Positions 35,870 through 45,548 of a stretch of DNA of 64,000 bases are shown in pieces. The position numbers and the translations under genes were made by a program. The stretch comes from Arenibacter algicola. Its GTDB lineage: Bacteria; Bacteroidota; Bacteroidia; Flavobacteriales; Flavobacteriaceae. The stretch spans positions 186,001 to 250,000 of the forward strand of contig NZ_JAHKPO010000003.1 of NCBI RefSeq assembly GCF_018860365.1, in the 5' to 3' direction. Positions within the stretch are counted from its first letter, which is position 1. Each line of letters starts with the position of its first letter. The notes beneath the pieces were generated by a model, which was not told where the DNA came from, made no database searches, and saw nothing but the letters and a program-made list of their open reading frames with translations.

Positions 35870-37539
35870 TATTTTAATTTACGTTTTAGTCTTCGAATAT
35901 ACGAATGTACCACAGCTTTCTCGGGAACTGTGGTAATTTCTTTTGTGCTTGCTTCTATAAAGTTGTTTAAGGCTGCTCTATAATATTTTCTATTGTAGTT
36001 GTAAAGGCCTAGCCAATAATGCGTTTCCCAAAATTCGGGATTCAATCTTTTAAATTCCTCAAGAAATTCGGGATTCAAGTGCTTATTATCTGCAACGGCT
36101 TGTTTTATTTGATGAATTTCTACACGGTACTTTTCATAGTTGTGATAGGCTTGGGTATAAAGAAAACTATCCTTTTCAATATTTTTACTAGGGATGGAAA
36201 GCGTTGATCCAATGCTATGATTTAAACTGTCCTTGAAAATTTTGTTTAGATCATAGGCCACAAATTCTCCTAATTGGTACGGATTTGAAGAAACCCAAAC
36301 CAATCGCTGCTCTGGCTTAAAAACAATGCCGTGATGTGCCAATAATTGGTTTAACGCCTTTTCATTGCCGTAACCAATGTCGTTATCCTCGAGACCTTGC
36401 TTATTTCTAAGTATGTCCACTGCAATCGTTGGGGTTATTTTATTATGATCTCCCAAAAGTTCTTCCATACGCTCATATCTGTATTTGGAATGACTTTCAA
36501 AAATGTGTTTTTGGTTGTTTTTGTCTTCGGCATAGGCATTACTTTGAAAGTGATTGGAGCAGATCAATTCATTGGAATTGGGAATTTCATATACCCCAAA
36601 ATTATCGGGAGAGACTTCGATTACGATCGCCTTTTTATCCTTGGCACTGCCAACCAGAATAGATTCGGATACAAAAACCTGTCGTTTTTTTGCGATGGTA
36701 ACGGCCTCCTCCAAAGTAGATGCATACTGTAAAATTTCTCTGGTAAGGATACTGATGGGCGTTTTTGCCACCAAGGGAATTTTGGATTTTCCTGCATTGA
36801 TGGTAACCGTTAATCCATGCTCGTTCATTCCAGAGACCACTCCCGTCATTCCAGCCCAGGTCACGGACATAAATTTGTGGCCCTCTGTAGGGTCCAGGAA
36901 GGAAATTATTTTGTTTTTGGCAAAATCATCCCCGGCGTAAAAGTCAAAATTCCTGCCAATTATCAAACTTCCGTCTTCGGATTTATTGCCCCAGACGGCA
37001 AAGGAAGAACAGCCAACAAGGGCCAGATCTTGAAGAGCATGCCCTATATCGTGGGCGCCATGAAGGTAAAGTACCCTTGAATATGGATCTGCTATGTCGT
37101 TAAAGTTTTGGGACGCGTAACGGGAAAGCCCCCAAATTTCTGCTTTAATTTCCTCGGGAATGTTTTTGTACATTTTTCTATTGTACCAGGCCAGGAATTT
37201 TCTCAGGAAATATCTTTTGGTTTTGGAAGGGACCAATTCCTCTACCTTGGATAAAAATATTGCTTCCTGTTTTTGAAACAGGTCTTCCGTAAGGGCTCCG
37301 GTTATTAAACCCCTTTGCAATGGGTCTCCTGATACATAAAGTTCCCAAAGCCCTTGTTTGTTTTTGGCCAGGGAGTTATTGGAATAAACATAGGAAGTAT
37401 CAGAGGTTTTTGTTATTTCTGGAATTTGATGGTTGTAGTTACTTAAATTAGGCCTATCCTTCAGGGATTTTGAAACTCCACAAGAACCAAAAAGTCCAAG
37501 CAAAACAACAACACATACAATCCATTTTATCCGGTACAT
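35869..37539 (-). CDS. C45-family Ntn acyltransferase/hydrolase lipoprotein
   Basis: 556 residues with lipobox LFGSC (Cys20), so lipid-anchored outside the cytoplasm. The domain resembles acyl-CoA:6-APA acyltransferase (peptidase family C45). The expected autoproteolytic Cys is Cys177 in VGCSSFAVWG, followed by GSLIIGRNFDFYAGD and VTWAGMTGVVSGMNEHGLTVTINAG. The C terminus (about 480-556) is helical and TPR-like. Family members make or break amide or ester bonds, so it is a candidate for joining, cleaving or trimming the pigment ester. Fourteen bases separate it from the cupin gene. Confidence 0.85.
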   Translation of the reverse strand: MYRIKWIVCVVVLLGLFGSCGVSKSLKDRPNLSNYNHQIPEITKTSDTSYVYSNNSLAKNKQGLWELYVSGDPLQRGLITGALTEDLFQKQEAIFLSKVEELVPSKTKRYFLRKFLAWYNRKMYKNIPEEIKAEIWGLSRYASQNFNDIADPYSRVLYLHGAHDIGHALQDLALVGCSSFAVWGNKSEDGSLIIGRNFDFYAGDDFAKNKIISFLDPTEGHKFMSVTWAGMTGVVSGMNEHGLTVTINAGKSKIPLVAKTPISILTREILQYASTLEEAVTIAKKRQVFVSESILVGSAKDKKAIVIEVSPDNFGVYEIPNSNELICSNHFQSNAYAEDKNNQKHIFESHSKYRYERMEELLGDHNKITPTIAVDILRNKQGLEDNDIGYGNEKALNQLLAHHGIVFKPEQRLVWVSSNPYQLGEFVAYDLNKIFKDSLNHSIGSTLSIPSKNIEKDSFLYTQAYHNYEKYRVEIHQIKQAVADNKHLNPEFLEEFKRLNPEFWETHYWLGLYNYNRKYYRAALNNFIEASTKEITTVPEKAVVHSYIRRLKRKLK

Positions 37540-37553
37540 CCTAATTGTTTAAT

Positions 37554-38426
37554 TTATTCTTTTCCAAACCTATTATTGGTTTTAACCAGCATCCTTTTTT
37601 CTTTAAAGTCTACCCACTTCTGACCCCAAATTTTCCTCATGGTATTCTCAAAAGGTCTCATAAAAAATAGATTTCCAAACATTTTGGACAACAATACAGG
37701 ATGTTTTGGCAGGGCCCTTAAGGTAATGGAAAACCCCCCATCCAGATATTTAATATAGTGCCAGTATCCACTGGGCATGTAGAGGGCTTCCCCATGTTTC
37801 ATTTCTACATATAATCCTTCTGCTTTTTTTAAGGCGGGATAGCGATCAAAATCGGGATCATCCATATTTATGGATTCTAAATTATGTACGGAAAAGGGAA
37901 CCTTGTACAGGTATTTCGTCTGTTCGGGTGGGAATAAAAGCACACTTTTGTGTCCGTGAAAATGAAAATGAAGTAGGTCTGATAAATCCATGTCATAATG
38001 GGGCAGTACTACAGAACCTTCACCCCCAAAAAACATGACAGGCAGACGTTTAAAAAATTTTAATCCAATATCCGGGTAACTAATATCCTTAATTAGTTCT
38101 GGCATTTTATCCAGGATATTATAGAAAAAAATACGAAGGTCCGTTGGTTTGGTTTTAAGGATTTCAAGGTAGTCGTATAGTTTCATTTCCGTAACCGGGG
38201 CAGCGGAGTTTTGTTTCCCTTTGGTAGGTTCATTGTTGTACAGTGGAACCACTTGGTCGCCCGCCTTTTTCTGTATGTAATCTATATTCCATTTCTTGCG
38301 TGCAGGCCAATCCGAGGTGAGGTTTTCAATTAAAACTGGGCGTTGGGTTTTGTAATACTGATTAATAAAATCCTCTTTGCTAATAGAACTGACCCTTGTA
38401 ATAGGAATTGTTTTAATCTGTCCCAT
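37554..38426 (-). CDS. Cupin-like/JmjC-type Fe(II) oxygenase candidate
   Basis: 290 residues of the cupin_8/JmjC family. The N-terminal segment ENLTSDWPARKKWNIDYI is typical. Possible iron ligands are HYD (LPHYDMDLSD) and the histidine in MPSGYWHYIKYLDGG. Predicted 2-oxoglutarate-dependent hydroxylase, possibly acting on the resorcinol or aryl ring, or on a protein side chain. One base from the oxidoreductase gene stop and in the pigment operon. Confidence 0.8.
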   Translation of the reverse strand: MGQIKTIPITRVSSISKEDFINQYYKTQRPVLIENLTSDWPARKKWNIDYIQKKAGDQVVPLYNNEPTKGKQNSAAPVTEMKLYDYLEILKTKPTDLRIFFYNILDKMPELIKDISYPDIGLKFFKRLPVMFFGGEGSVVLPHYDMDLSDLLHFHFHGHKSVLLFPPEQTKYLYKVPFSVHNLESINMDDPDFDRYPALKKAEGLYVEMKHGEALYMPSGYWHYIKYLDGGFSITLRALPKHPVLLSKMFGNLFFMRPFENTMRKIWGQKWVDFKEKRMLVKTNNRFGKE

Positions 38427-38427
38427 A

Positions 38428-39963
38428 TTAAACTTCTTGAGCTTTATTGACTTCCAAAATTTTTTCCAATAAATAATCCTTTCCTACTAACTCGGAACAG
38501 GTAATAATTGCACCAATGGTCACTCCCAAGATTCCGTGCATATTTAAACTTTGGCCCGTAAATAGCAGGTTTTTGATTTTTGTTCTGGGAGAAACAAATG
38601 AGTGTAGGGGATTGTTTACGTCTTTAACATAACCGTACATAGATCCATTATGGGACCCTATATAATCCCTGTAGGACAATGGGGTGGAGGCATATACGGT
38701 TTGAATGCAATCTCTTAGGTTGGGGAATTTTTTTTCCAATTCAGCAATAAAAATTTCTGTTTTGTATGCTTTGAACTCTTCATATGTTTGTCCTCTATCA
38801 TTTTTGGAGGCAACTGTATTAAAAGTGTTCTCCCAGTACTTAACCTCATCAAAATTCATATAGGTCATAGCTATTAAACTATCTCCCCATCCATCATCCT
38901 TTTTATTAATACCCATAGAGACCATATACCCCTCTGGCCAACTTTCCTGAGTATAATTCTGTGCATCCCAAACACGATCTCCATATTTAAAATGATAAAA
39001 ATTCTTATTGTGATATTTAAAGGATTTGGGTTTTAGGACAATGTAAACGCTAAAGGCCGAAATAACACTTTCAATGTTATTTATTCTGTTGGTGTAGGAT
39101 TTTCTAAAATTTTCCTCACCGACCATTTTTAAAGTAAGCTTGGGTTCTATATTCGAAATGAATATATCACCGTTTATCTGCTTTCCATTTTTTGTTTCCA
39201 CCGAAGTGATTTCACCATTTTCGACATTAAATTTGGAAACCTCATGATGTTTGAAGGTGTCGCCCCCAAATTTCTTTAATTGTCTAATAAGTACTTTGGT
39301 TATCTGACTTCCCCCGTTAACACATCTGTAGGCACTTTCTATATAGGAATTTACGGAAAGGGCATGTACATAAAAAGGGGAACGTTCCCCGTCGCCGGCA
39401 TAGAGAAAATTGGTCCCCGCAAACACGGCTTGTAATTTCTTATTGTTGGTAAGGGAATTGATATAGGTTTTGGCATTCAGCTTAAAAACCTCATCTTGTC
39501 CATAGGAAGGATTGCCCTTGTTCAAATTGTAAAGGGGGAACTTGGAACAAGTTTCCCTTAATTTTTTACTGTATGTTTTTATCGCCTTTTCCTCTTCCGG
39601 AAATTGGCTCAGTAGACTTTTTTCAAAACGCTCATAGCCTTGGGCGTGTTTGTACTCCTTTGGGTCCCCTTCAAACGTGATTACATCAAAACCGTCTTCA
39701 TCCAATTTTTTAAGCTTCAATTGGTCCATTATACCCAGATACTTAAAATATTGGTTCAGGTTTTGTCCTTCCGAAAGTCCGCCAATATAATGCACCCCTG
39801 TATCAAAGATGGTTTTGTCCCGGACAAAGGTTTGTAGGTTGCCTCCAAATTGATTGTTTTTTTCCAAGACACAGACACTATAACCTTCTTTGGCCATTAT
39901 TAGGGCAGAAACCAATCCCCCTAATCCGCTTCCAACAATTACAATGTCGTAATGTTCTTTCAT
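38428..39963 (-). CDS. CrtI-like FAD-dependent oxidoreductase
   Basis: 511 residues. N-terminal dinucleotide fold IVIVGSGLGGLVSALIMAKEGYSVCVLEKN and GGNLQTF, with the C-terminal FAD block LLFTGQSLNMHGILGVTIGAII. Closest in look to phytoene desaturase/retinol saturase-type enzymes. In flexirubin clusters such a protein is a candidate for polyene desaturation or ring oxidation. No carotenoid genes (crtB, crtY) are nearby, so a carotenoid role is unlikely. Followed by a 129-base gap from the MMPL gene. Confidence 0.87.
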   Translation of the reverse strand: MKEHYDIVIVGSGLGGLVSALIMAKEGYSVCVLEKNNQFGGNLQTFVRDKTIFDTGVHYIGGLSEGQNLNQYFKYLGIMDQLKLKKLDEDGFDVITFEGDPKEYKHAQGYERFEKSLLSQFPEEEKAIKTYSKKLRETCSKFPLYNLNKGNPSYGQDEVFKLNAKTYINSLTNNKKLQAVFAGTNFLYAGDGERSPFYVHALSVNSYIESAYRCVNGGSQITKVLIRQLKKFGGDTFKHHEVSKFNVENGEITSVETKNGKQINGDIFISNIEPKLTLKMVGEENFRKSYTNRINNIESVISAFSVYIVLKPKSFKYHNKNFYHFKYGDRVWDAQNYTQESWPEGYMVSMGINKKDDGWGDSLIAMTYMNFDEVKYWENTFNTVASKNDRGQTYEEFKAYKTEIFIAELEKKFPNLRDCIQTVYASTPLSYRDYIGSHNGSMYGYVKDVNNPLHSFVSPRTKIKNLLFTGQSLNMHGILGVTIGAIITCSELVGKDYLLEKILEVNKAQEV

Positions 39964-40092
39964 AAATGGTATTCTTTACGATTTTCAAAACCAATGTTCA
40001 ATACTTGGTTTTGTTGGGTGTTACACCCATATAATAATTAATATAACTCCCTGATTCAATACGGGGATTTTTTAGAATCCTCCATATACAGC

Positions 40093-43000
40093 TTATTCCA
40101 GGTCCTTGTTTTTTTCTAAGATAATAAGATTATCATTTTCAAAGACATTTTTAAAGCCTGTGGACAATATAATTCTTTCCAACAATTTTGCTCCGTCCTT
40201 TACCAATATCAGTAGCCTGATATTATTTTTTATTGTTGGTGCCAGGCTATCCAGGTCCTGTATTTCCAAATCAATGATCATTATATCAGCTGGCTGTGCC
40301 ACAGCCTCATCAATGGATTCTGCCAGGTTTAACTTGGCTATTTGTTGGGAAATAAAACTGTTCTCTACAATAGGCCTTATCTCCTCATCCTCCAAATAGG
40401 CGTAAATTTTGCGATCTACGGCATTTAAAGATAATAGAAAATCCAGTTGCCCGTAATCTTTTGAAAGATGAATTATAGAATCGGAGATTCCAATACGTTT
40501 TGAGAGGAGGGCGTAAATTTTTGAGTTTATTTTTAAATCTTTTTTTACTGCACGGTAGATATTATCCCCTTTGTATCGATAATCCTCAAGAATTGTTCTC
40601 ATGAAATAGGTATCCCTTTCCACATCATTCCTTAGTGTCTGGAATTCGGACCTGAAATGGGCTGCGATTTTTTTATTGCGCTCCCTGTAAGTTTTGCCGT
40701 AGTCTAGTTGCTCGGGTGAAATTCTATCCAAGATCTTTACGGTTATACTGCCATTTTTTATAACAAAACTTCCTTTGGGAAGCACTTCCGAATTTCCGTG
40801 TATCAAAACAGGAACAATATCCATGTTAAACTTCTCCGCCAAATAAAAGGCTCCTTTATGGAATCGTCTTATTTTGTTGGTCCGAGACCTTGTGCCTTCA
40901 GGGAAAGCCATTAATGAGTATCCCTGGGCAACCTTGTTTCTTAAATGTTCAAGGCCATTATCTATCCCTTCGGACACCGGATAAAATCCGGCCAGTTGCA
41001 CGGCCTTTCCAAAAATGGGTGATTTATACACCCAGTCGTTTACCAAATAAATAATCTTCGGATACAACATACCTACGGCCAAAATATCTAAAAAGGAGGT
41101 GTGGTTTGCTATGATTATGGCAGGTTTATTAAAATCCTCCCCTGATGTATTGATAATTTTTTTACTTACAAAGGGATTGGTATATAGTACCGATTTCATG
41201 AATTTAGAAATGGTCCTATGGAACCATTTCATTTTGACTTTTTTCTTAAAGGGCAGTATTTTCATAAAGGTAACACTCCATATGGACAAGAGTAGTCCGC
41301 CGGAACCATAATAACCAAAGGAAAGGACGGAATGAATAAGTAAACGAAGACTAATAGGACGTTTTTCCTTACTCCCAATAAAGAGTAAAAATAACAGTGG
41401 TTGTATGGTGAAAGCTACAAAAACCGCAGATAGGATACCTATGAGGGATACGAGGCTAATGGAATGTAAGGCAGGGTGTTTGGCAAAAATTAGCACGCCA
41501 ATTCCCAAAACTGTAGTAATGGCCGAAAGAAGAATAGAGGTTCTGTGTGTTCTGAGTACTTTTTCCCCTTTACCATACTCCTTGAGCAGCCCGGTTGTTA
41601 TGAATATGCTGTAATCTATTCCCAAGCCAAATATAAAGGTTGAAATAATGATGTTAAAGATGTTGAATTCTATATGGAACATCCCCATAATACCAATGGT
41701 CAGCCACCAGGTCAGCAATATGGGGATACTAGTGACCAAAACCAGGGAAAAGCTCCTAAAGAAAAAGAACAGGATCAGTACTACTATACCAAGGGAGTAT
41801 CCAATTAGTTTATTGAAATCATTTTTGAGGTTGCCCAAAAACATCTCGTTCATTTCCTGCCTGTCTATTACCAATGTTTTGGGGTAAGCTCTAAAAATTT
41901 GCTTTATTTTTTCCTCATTTCCCTCCTTTAATTTAATCAGTGAGGTAACAGTGGTAAAATTATTGTCGGTAACCAGGTAGTCATCAATTGGCAAGGCAGC
42001 TACACTACTGTAATCTTCAATATTCAACAGTTTAAAATCTTTGTTGAGAAAGGAATAGAATTGATCGAAAGAGCTGGGCTTAAATCCTAATTCAGTGCCA
42101 CTTTCCACAAGATTTTTCTTAGTATTTTCAATGATTTCCTTGTTCCAAAATTCCTTCCAAAGCTCAATTTTTTCTTGCTGATTTTTTTGGGACAGGACTA
42201 GGTTGCCTATAGAGCTAAAACTTAGTATTTCTCCATTATTCTTTAGGCTGTCCAATTCATGGGATATGGTATTGTTGTTTTGAAGGACCTTTTCGCCATC
42301 TTCCCCATAGGAGGCCAAATAAATGGATTTGGAAGACATATTGGTAAGGGCATCCAGTCTTTCCCTAGCTTGTACCAAGGCTGCAGGCTCATAGTTGAGT
42401 TTGGCAATATCCTTATTGAAAATCACCTTATCATGAAAAAATATACTGGCAATCAAGAGACCTACAAGGATAGATATGCTCCATTTGTTTTTATGAAGGT
42501 TGTAGGAGGCTATTTTATCCAAGAGGGTGTACTTTACTTTAAGATTGTCAGTATTCCTATAGACATGGGGTATGATAAGGAGTGCGAAAATACAGGAGCC
42601 AATTACGCTGACAGCAGCAAATATACCAAGGTCATGTAGGGCTTGCGAGTCTAGGAAAAGAAGGCACAAAAAGGCTAGGGCAGTGGTAATACTACTCATA
42701 ATAACGGGCTGGGCCACATCTGAGTAGAGTGTCTTTACAGAGGGGTTATTTCTTATTTGGGTTAGTATGTGTAAGGAATAATCCAAGGTAACCCCTAGCA
42801 GTACGGAACCTATCCCCAGGGAAATGGCAGAAATCTTCCCCCTGGTCAAATAGAGTACGGCAACGGATAGTGTTGCACCAAAAAGGGTAGGGGCGAATAG
42901 TATAATGGGAATGGTTAATTTTCTGTAAAATAGGATAAGGATTCCCATTAAAATAGATAGGGCAATAGTGACCGTAAGGCGAATATCCTTTTTGATCTGT

Positions 43001-43788
43001 TGTGCGTTGGCAACAGCTATTAGGGTGGCCCCATAATATTCACTTTTAACCCTGTCTTGAAACAACTGGTCCAATTGATCCTGGGTTTCATAAAGTTCCG
43101 TCACAAATTTGGTGTTTTCCACGGTTTCGCTGGAAGGGTGGGCAGGAGTAATAAATAATAATATATTTTGAAGATCCTTGCTCAGAAGAAAACCATCCTT
43201 TAGGGTAAACTGATCCCCTATGCCCAAGCGACTTAATTTTTTTAAGGCGATAAAAGAAATGCCGAGGGGGTCTTTCAGAATCATTTCCTTGGCAACGATT
43301 CCGGAAGGGGAAATTAATGTTCTGTAGTTTTTTTGTGTGATTTTGGCAATGCTGTCCTTGTCAAGTTTTTTTGAAATGGTATTGTAATCCTCCCTGTCCA
43401 AAAGCAGAGGAGCATTGTCATAGACAAACCCCATGGTGTTTCCCAGATCTCCGTCATCTAATTTGCCCTGGATTTTTTTTATATGTGAAGAAGATTTTTT
43501 GGCTATACTATCCAGGAAATCATTTGCATACCTTGTTAGTTCTTCAATAGGCGCCCCTGGTTGTCGCACAATATTGACGATGATCTTATCTGAAAAATTT
43601 ACCGATTTTAATACTTTTTGAACTTCTTCTGTCTTGCTATTGCTGGGGATAAGCTTGGTTATGTCTTCCTCGAATTCAATTTTGAAAGCAAAATATATAA
43701 GGATTAAAAAAAGGACCAACAGACCAATGCCGCTAAGCAGTCTTTTCTTGGCCACATATTGATAAACCCTATATAAAAAACTACCCAT
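40093..43788 (-). CDS. Trifunctional MMPL transporter/lysophospholipid acyltransferase/methyltransferase-like fusion
   Basis: 1231 residues from ATG 43788 (MGSFLYRVY); an earlier start at 43815 would lengthen the overlap with the glycosyltransferase gene. Residues about 1-790 are an RND/MMPL exporter with two sets of helices (LGVTLDYSLHIL and FGLGIDYSIFIT). Residues about 830-1030 are a PlsC-type acyltransferase with ANHTSFLD and FPEGTRS. The last 170 residues resemble a class I methyltransferase, but the glycine motif is replaced by HLSKDYGQLDFLL, so SAM binding is doubtful. Likely exports or lipid-modifies the pigment or its precursor. Confidence 0.9.
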   Translation of the reverse strand: MGSFLYRVYQYVAKKRLLSGIGLLVLFLILIYFAFKIEFEEDITKLIPSNSKTEEVQKVLKSVNFSDKIIVNIVRQPGAPIEELTRYANDFLDSIAKKSSSHIKKIQGKLDDGDLGNTMGFVYDNAPLLLDREDYNTISKKLDKDSIAKITQKNYRTLISPSGIVAKEMILKDPLGISFIALKKLSRLGIGDQFTLKDGFLLSKDLQNILLFITPAHPSSETVENTKFVTELYETQDQLDQLFQDRVKSEYYGATLIAVANAQQIKKDIRLTVTIALSILMGILILFYRKLTIPIILFAPTLFGATLSVAVLYLTRGKISAISLGIGSVLLGVTLDYSLHILTQIRNNPSVKTLYSDVAQPVIMSSITTALAFLCLLFLDSQALHDLGIFAAVSVIGSCIFALLIIPHVYRNTDNLKVKYTLLDKIASYNLHKNKWSISILVGLLIASIFFHDKVIFNKDIAKLNYEPAALVQARERLDALTNMSSKSIYLASYGEDGEKVLQNNNTISHELDSLKNNGEILSFSSIGNLVLSQKNQQEKIELWKEFWNKEIIENTKKNLVESGTELGFKPSSFDQFYSFLNKDFKLLNIEDYSSVAALPIDDYLVTDNNFTTVTSLIKLKEGNEEKIKQIFRAYPKTLVIDRQEMNEMFLGNLKNDFNKLIGYSLGIVVLILFFFFRSFSLVLVTSIPILLTWWLTIGIMGMFHIEFNIFNIIISTFIFGLGIDYSIFITTGLLKEYGKGEKVLRTHRTSILLSAITTVLGIGVLIFAKHPALHSISLVSLIGILSAVFVAFTIQPLLFLLFIGSKEKRPISLRLLIHSVLSFGYYGSGGLLLSIWSVTFMKILPFKKKVKMKWFHRTISKFMKSVLYTNPFVSKKIINTSGEDFNKPAIIIANHTSFLDILAVGMLYPKIIYLVNDWVYKSPIFGKAVQLAGFYPVSEGIDNGLEHLRNKVAQGYSLMAFPEGTRSRTNKIRRFHKGAFYLAEKFNMDIVPVLIHGNSEVLPKGSFVIKNGSITVKILDRISPEQLDYGKTYRERNKKIAAHFRSEFQTLRNDVERDTYFMRTILEDYRYKGDNIYRAVKKDLKINSKIYALLSKRIGISDSIIHLSKDYGQLDFLLSLNAVDRKIYAYLEDEEIRPIVENSFISQQIAKLNLAESIDEAVAQPADIMIIDLEIQDLDSLAPTIKNNIRLLILVKDGAKLLERIILSTGFKNVFENDNLIILEKNKDLE

Positions 43789-45010
43789 TTTTAAGTGCAA
43801 TTTTTTTCCTATCAAAAATATTCAAAATAATATAACCGCATATTCCTGCGGTAAAAGATCCAATAAGGGAAAGGGTTATGCTACCGATTATATAGGATTT
43901 TAGATGTTTTATTACTTCAAAATTGGCGCCTGCCTCCTCAAACGTAAAATTGAACTCGGTACCCAGGACCCAGTGGCCAATTTTAAGGCTGATAAATAGC
44001 ACAAAGGGTATAAAAGGAGCGAAGCTTACGTTGGAAAAAGCGAAGGCAATGGTCTTGTTTAGTTTAAATAAAACCGCCAAGAAAATAACTATCAAGGTCT
44101 GAAAGCCCCATAAAGGCGATAGACCAATAAGCACTCCCAATGCTATGGAAAGCGCCTTTTTTTCATGGGAATCATTACTGCCTAGAAAGTCTTCATGGAA
44201 AAATCTTTTAATTCCTTTTTTTTTTATTTTTCGAATTAAATCACGTGGAAAAATATAGAGAAGGGTCAGAATTACCAAGTAGGTGTTTAACAGGCTAATT
44301 CTTGAAAAATCGGTAAAGGGTCTAAAATGGGATACCCTTTCGGTAACATCATAGGTTACTTTTATGGGAATATTCTTCACTTCTATTCCGTTCCATGCAG
44401 CCTTCACGATTGCTTCGATTTCAAACTCGAATTTTTTTGTAAAGAATTTGATATCCTTTAAAGCCAGTATGGGATATAGTCTATATCCGGATTGGGTGTC
44501 CTGTAGTCTAATACCAGTTTCGACCCAAAACCAGAAATTGGAAAATTTGTTGCCAAAACTACTTTTTTTAGGAACGCCTTTTTGTCCCATATTTCTTGCT
44601 CCTATATACAGTACGTCTTTGGACGTTTCCTGGCTTAGGTTGCCAATAAGTACAGGTATATCATCCGGAAAGTGTTGACCGTCGGAATCAATAGTGATGG
44701 CAAAGTGGAAACCTAGTTCCAGAGCCAATTCAAAACCTTTTCTCAGAGCATATCCTTTGCCTATGTTATGTGGAAGGGAAATAGTACGGATATTGGAAAA
44801 TTTATCCAATATATCCGAAGTGGTATCGGTTGAACCATCATTTACTACTATAACATTTTGGGTGTATAGCAGCACCCCTTCAAGGACTTTTTTTAGGGTT
44901 TTATGATTGTTGTAGGTAGGTATTATCACACAGCATTTAAGCTGATCCATAGCTTTAGTTGTGGATGTAGTATGTTGTGACACGGTTTTAACGTAATTTG
45001 GTTGTTCCAT
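43781..45010 (-). CDS. Glycosyltransferase family 2 fused to DUF2062
   Basis: 409 residues. N-terminal GT2 domain with CCVIIPTYNNHKTLKKVLEG, VVNDGSTD and the DSD motif in ITIDSDGQHFPDD, resembling dolichol-phosphate-mannose-synthase-like enzymes. From about residue 275 comes a DUF2062 membrane module (LGVLIGLSPLWGFQTLIVIFLA, four or so helices). Known in flexirubin and aryl polyene clusters, where its product may be a lipid-linked sugar or a membrane-modified pigment. Overlaps the MMPL gene by eight bases. A -7 promoter candidate is directly upstream. Confidence 0.88.
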   Translation of the reverse strand: MEQPNYVKTVSQHTTSTTKAMDQLKCCVIIPTYNNHKTLKKVLEGVLLYTQNVIVVNDGSTDTTSDILDKFSNIRTISLPHNIGKGYALRKGFELALELGFHFAITIDSDGQHFPDDIPVLIGNLSQETSKDVLYIGARNMGQKGVPKKSSFGNKFSNFWFWVETGIRLQDTQSGYRLYPILALKDIKFFTKKFEFEIEAIVKAAWNGIEVKNIPIKVTYDVTERVSHFRPFTDFSRISLLNTYLVILTLLYIFPRDLIRKIKKKGIKRFFHEDFLGSNDSHEKKALSIALGVLIGLSPLWGFQTLIVIFLAVLFKLNKTIAFAFSNVSFAPFIPFVLFISLKIGHWVLGTEFNFTFEEAGANFEVIKHLKSYIIGSITLSLIGSFTAGICGYIILNIFDRKKIALKNG

Positions 45011-45038
45011 CTTGTAGAAAAATACAAGATATGGTTCG

Positions 45039-45046
45039 CAAAAATA
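45039..45046 (-). promoter_or_regulatory. -7 candidate before the GT2-DUF2062 gene
   Basis: TATTTTTG on minus, 28 bases before the start at 45010, in a 49-base gap. Suggests an internal promoter for the terminal third of the cluster. Confidence 0.4.
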
Positions 45047-45059
45047 GCAATTACTGAAG

Positions 45060-45548
45060 TTAAAACCGTTGCTTTTCTTCAGTATTAAATCCTGTGGATT
45101 GTAATATATACGATTTCACAAAATCCTTGACCGCTTTAGAATTGGTCTTTTCGTAGTGGTTTAAAATGAAAGTTTTGTCCTCTGCGATGTTGGATCTGTA
45201 TTTCAAAAACTTTGGGGAATTTTCCTGTATACTCAATCTTAGGCACCTAATTTCTATGTTTTCCGGTTTTTGGGATACCGCAAATTCCAGTAGTAAAACC
45301 CCACTTTTAAAAAGGTCTTTCCTTTCCGCATTATCTTTTGTGTATTTTGCCGTCAATGCAGAAACTGCACCCTTGTAAGCTACCAATACAGTGTTATCTT
45401 CCTTGGAAACAGTTTCCAGTTTATCCCTTAAGGCCAGGGCCGATTCACGGTCGTTTGTGGCCAGGCTAAAATCTTTTCGAACCTGGTCTAGATCGGGTGT
45501 GAAAGGAGAAATGGAAATCACGAATAGAAGAAAACAGATAAGTTTCAT
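45060..45548 (-). CDS. Small secreted protein of the pigment cluster, function unknown
   Basis: 162 residues with a signal peptide (MKLICFLLFVISISPF). The mature part is helical and charged (DLDQVRKDFSLATNDRESALALRDKLETV), TPR-like in feel, with no cysteines suggesting catalysis. It directly follows the FabZ-like gene (stop and start adjacent). I recall similar short periplasmic proteins in flexirubin clusters, but have no function to offer; an adaptor for the outer-membrane export branch is one possibility. Confidence 0.75.
   Translation of the reverse strand: MKLICFLLFVISISPFTPDLDQVRKDFSLATNDRESALALRDKLETVSKEDNTVLVAYKGAVSALTAKYTKDNAERKDLFKSGVLLLEFAVSQKPENIEIRCLRLSIQENSPKFLKYRSNIAEDKTFILNHYEKTNSKAVKDFVKSYILQSTGFNTEEKQRF

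Noticed and set aside
38428..39963. Carotenoid desaturase locus
   Set aside because: CrtI-like sequence, but no crtB, crtY or crtZ nearby, and it is embedded in the pigment ester cluster.
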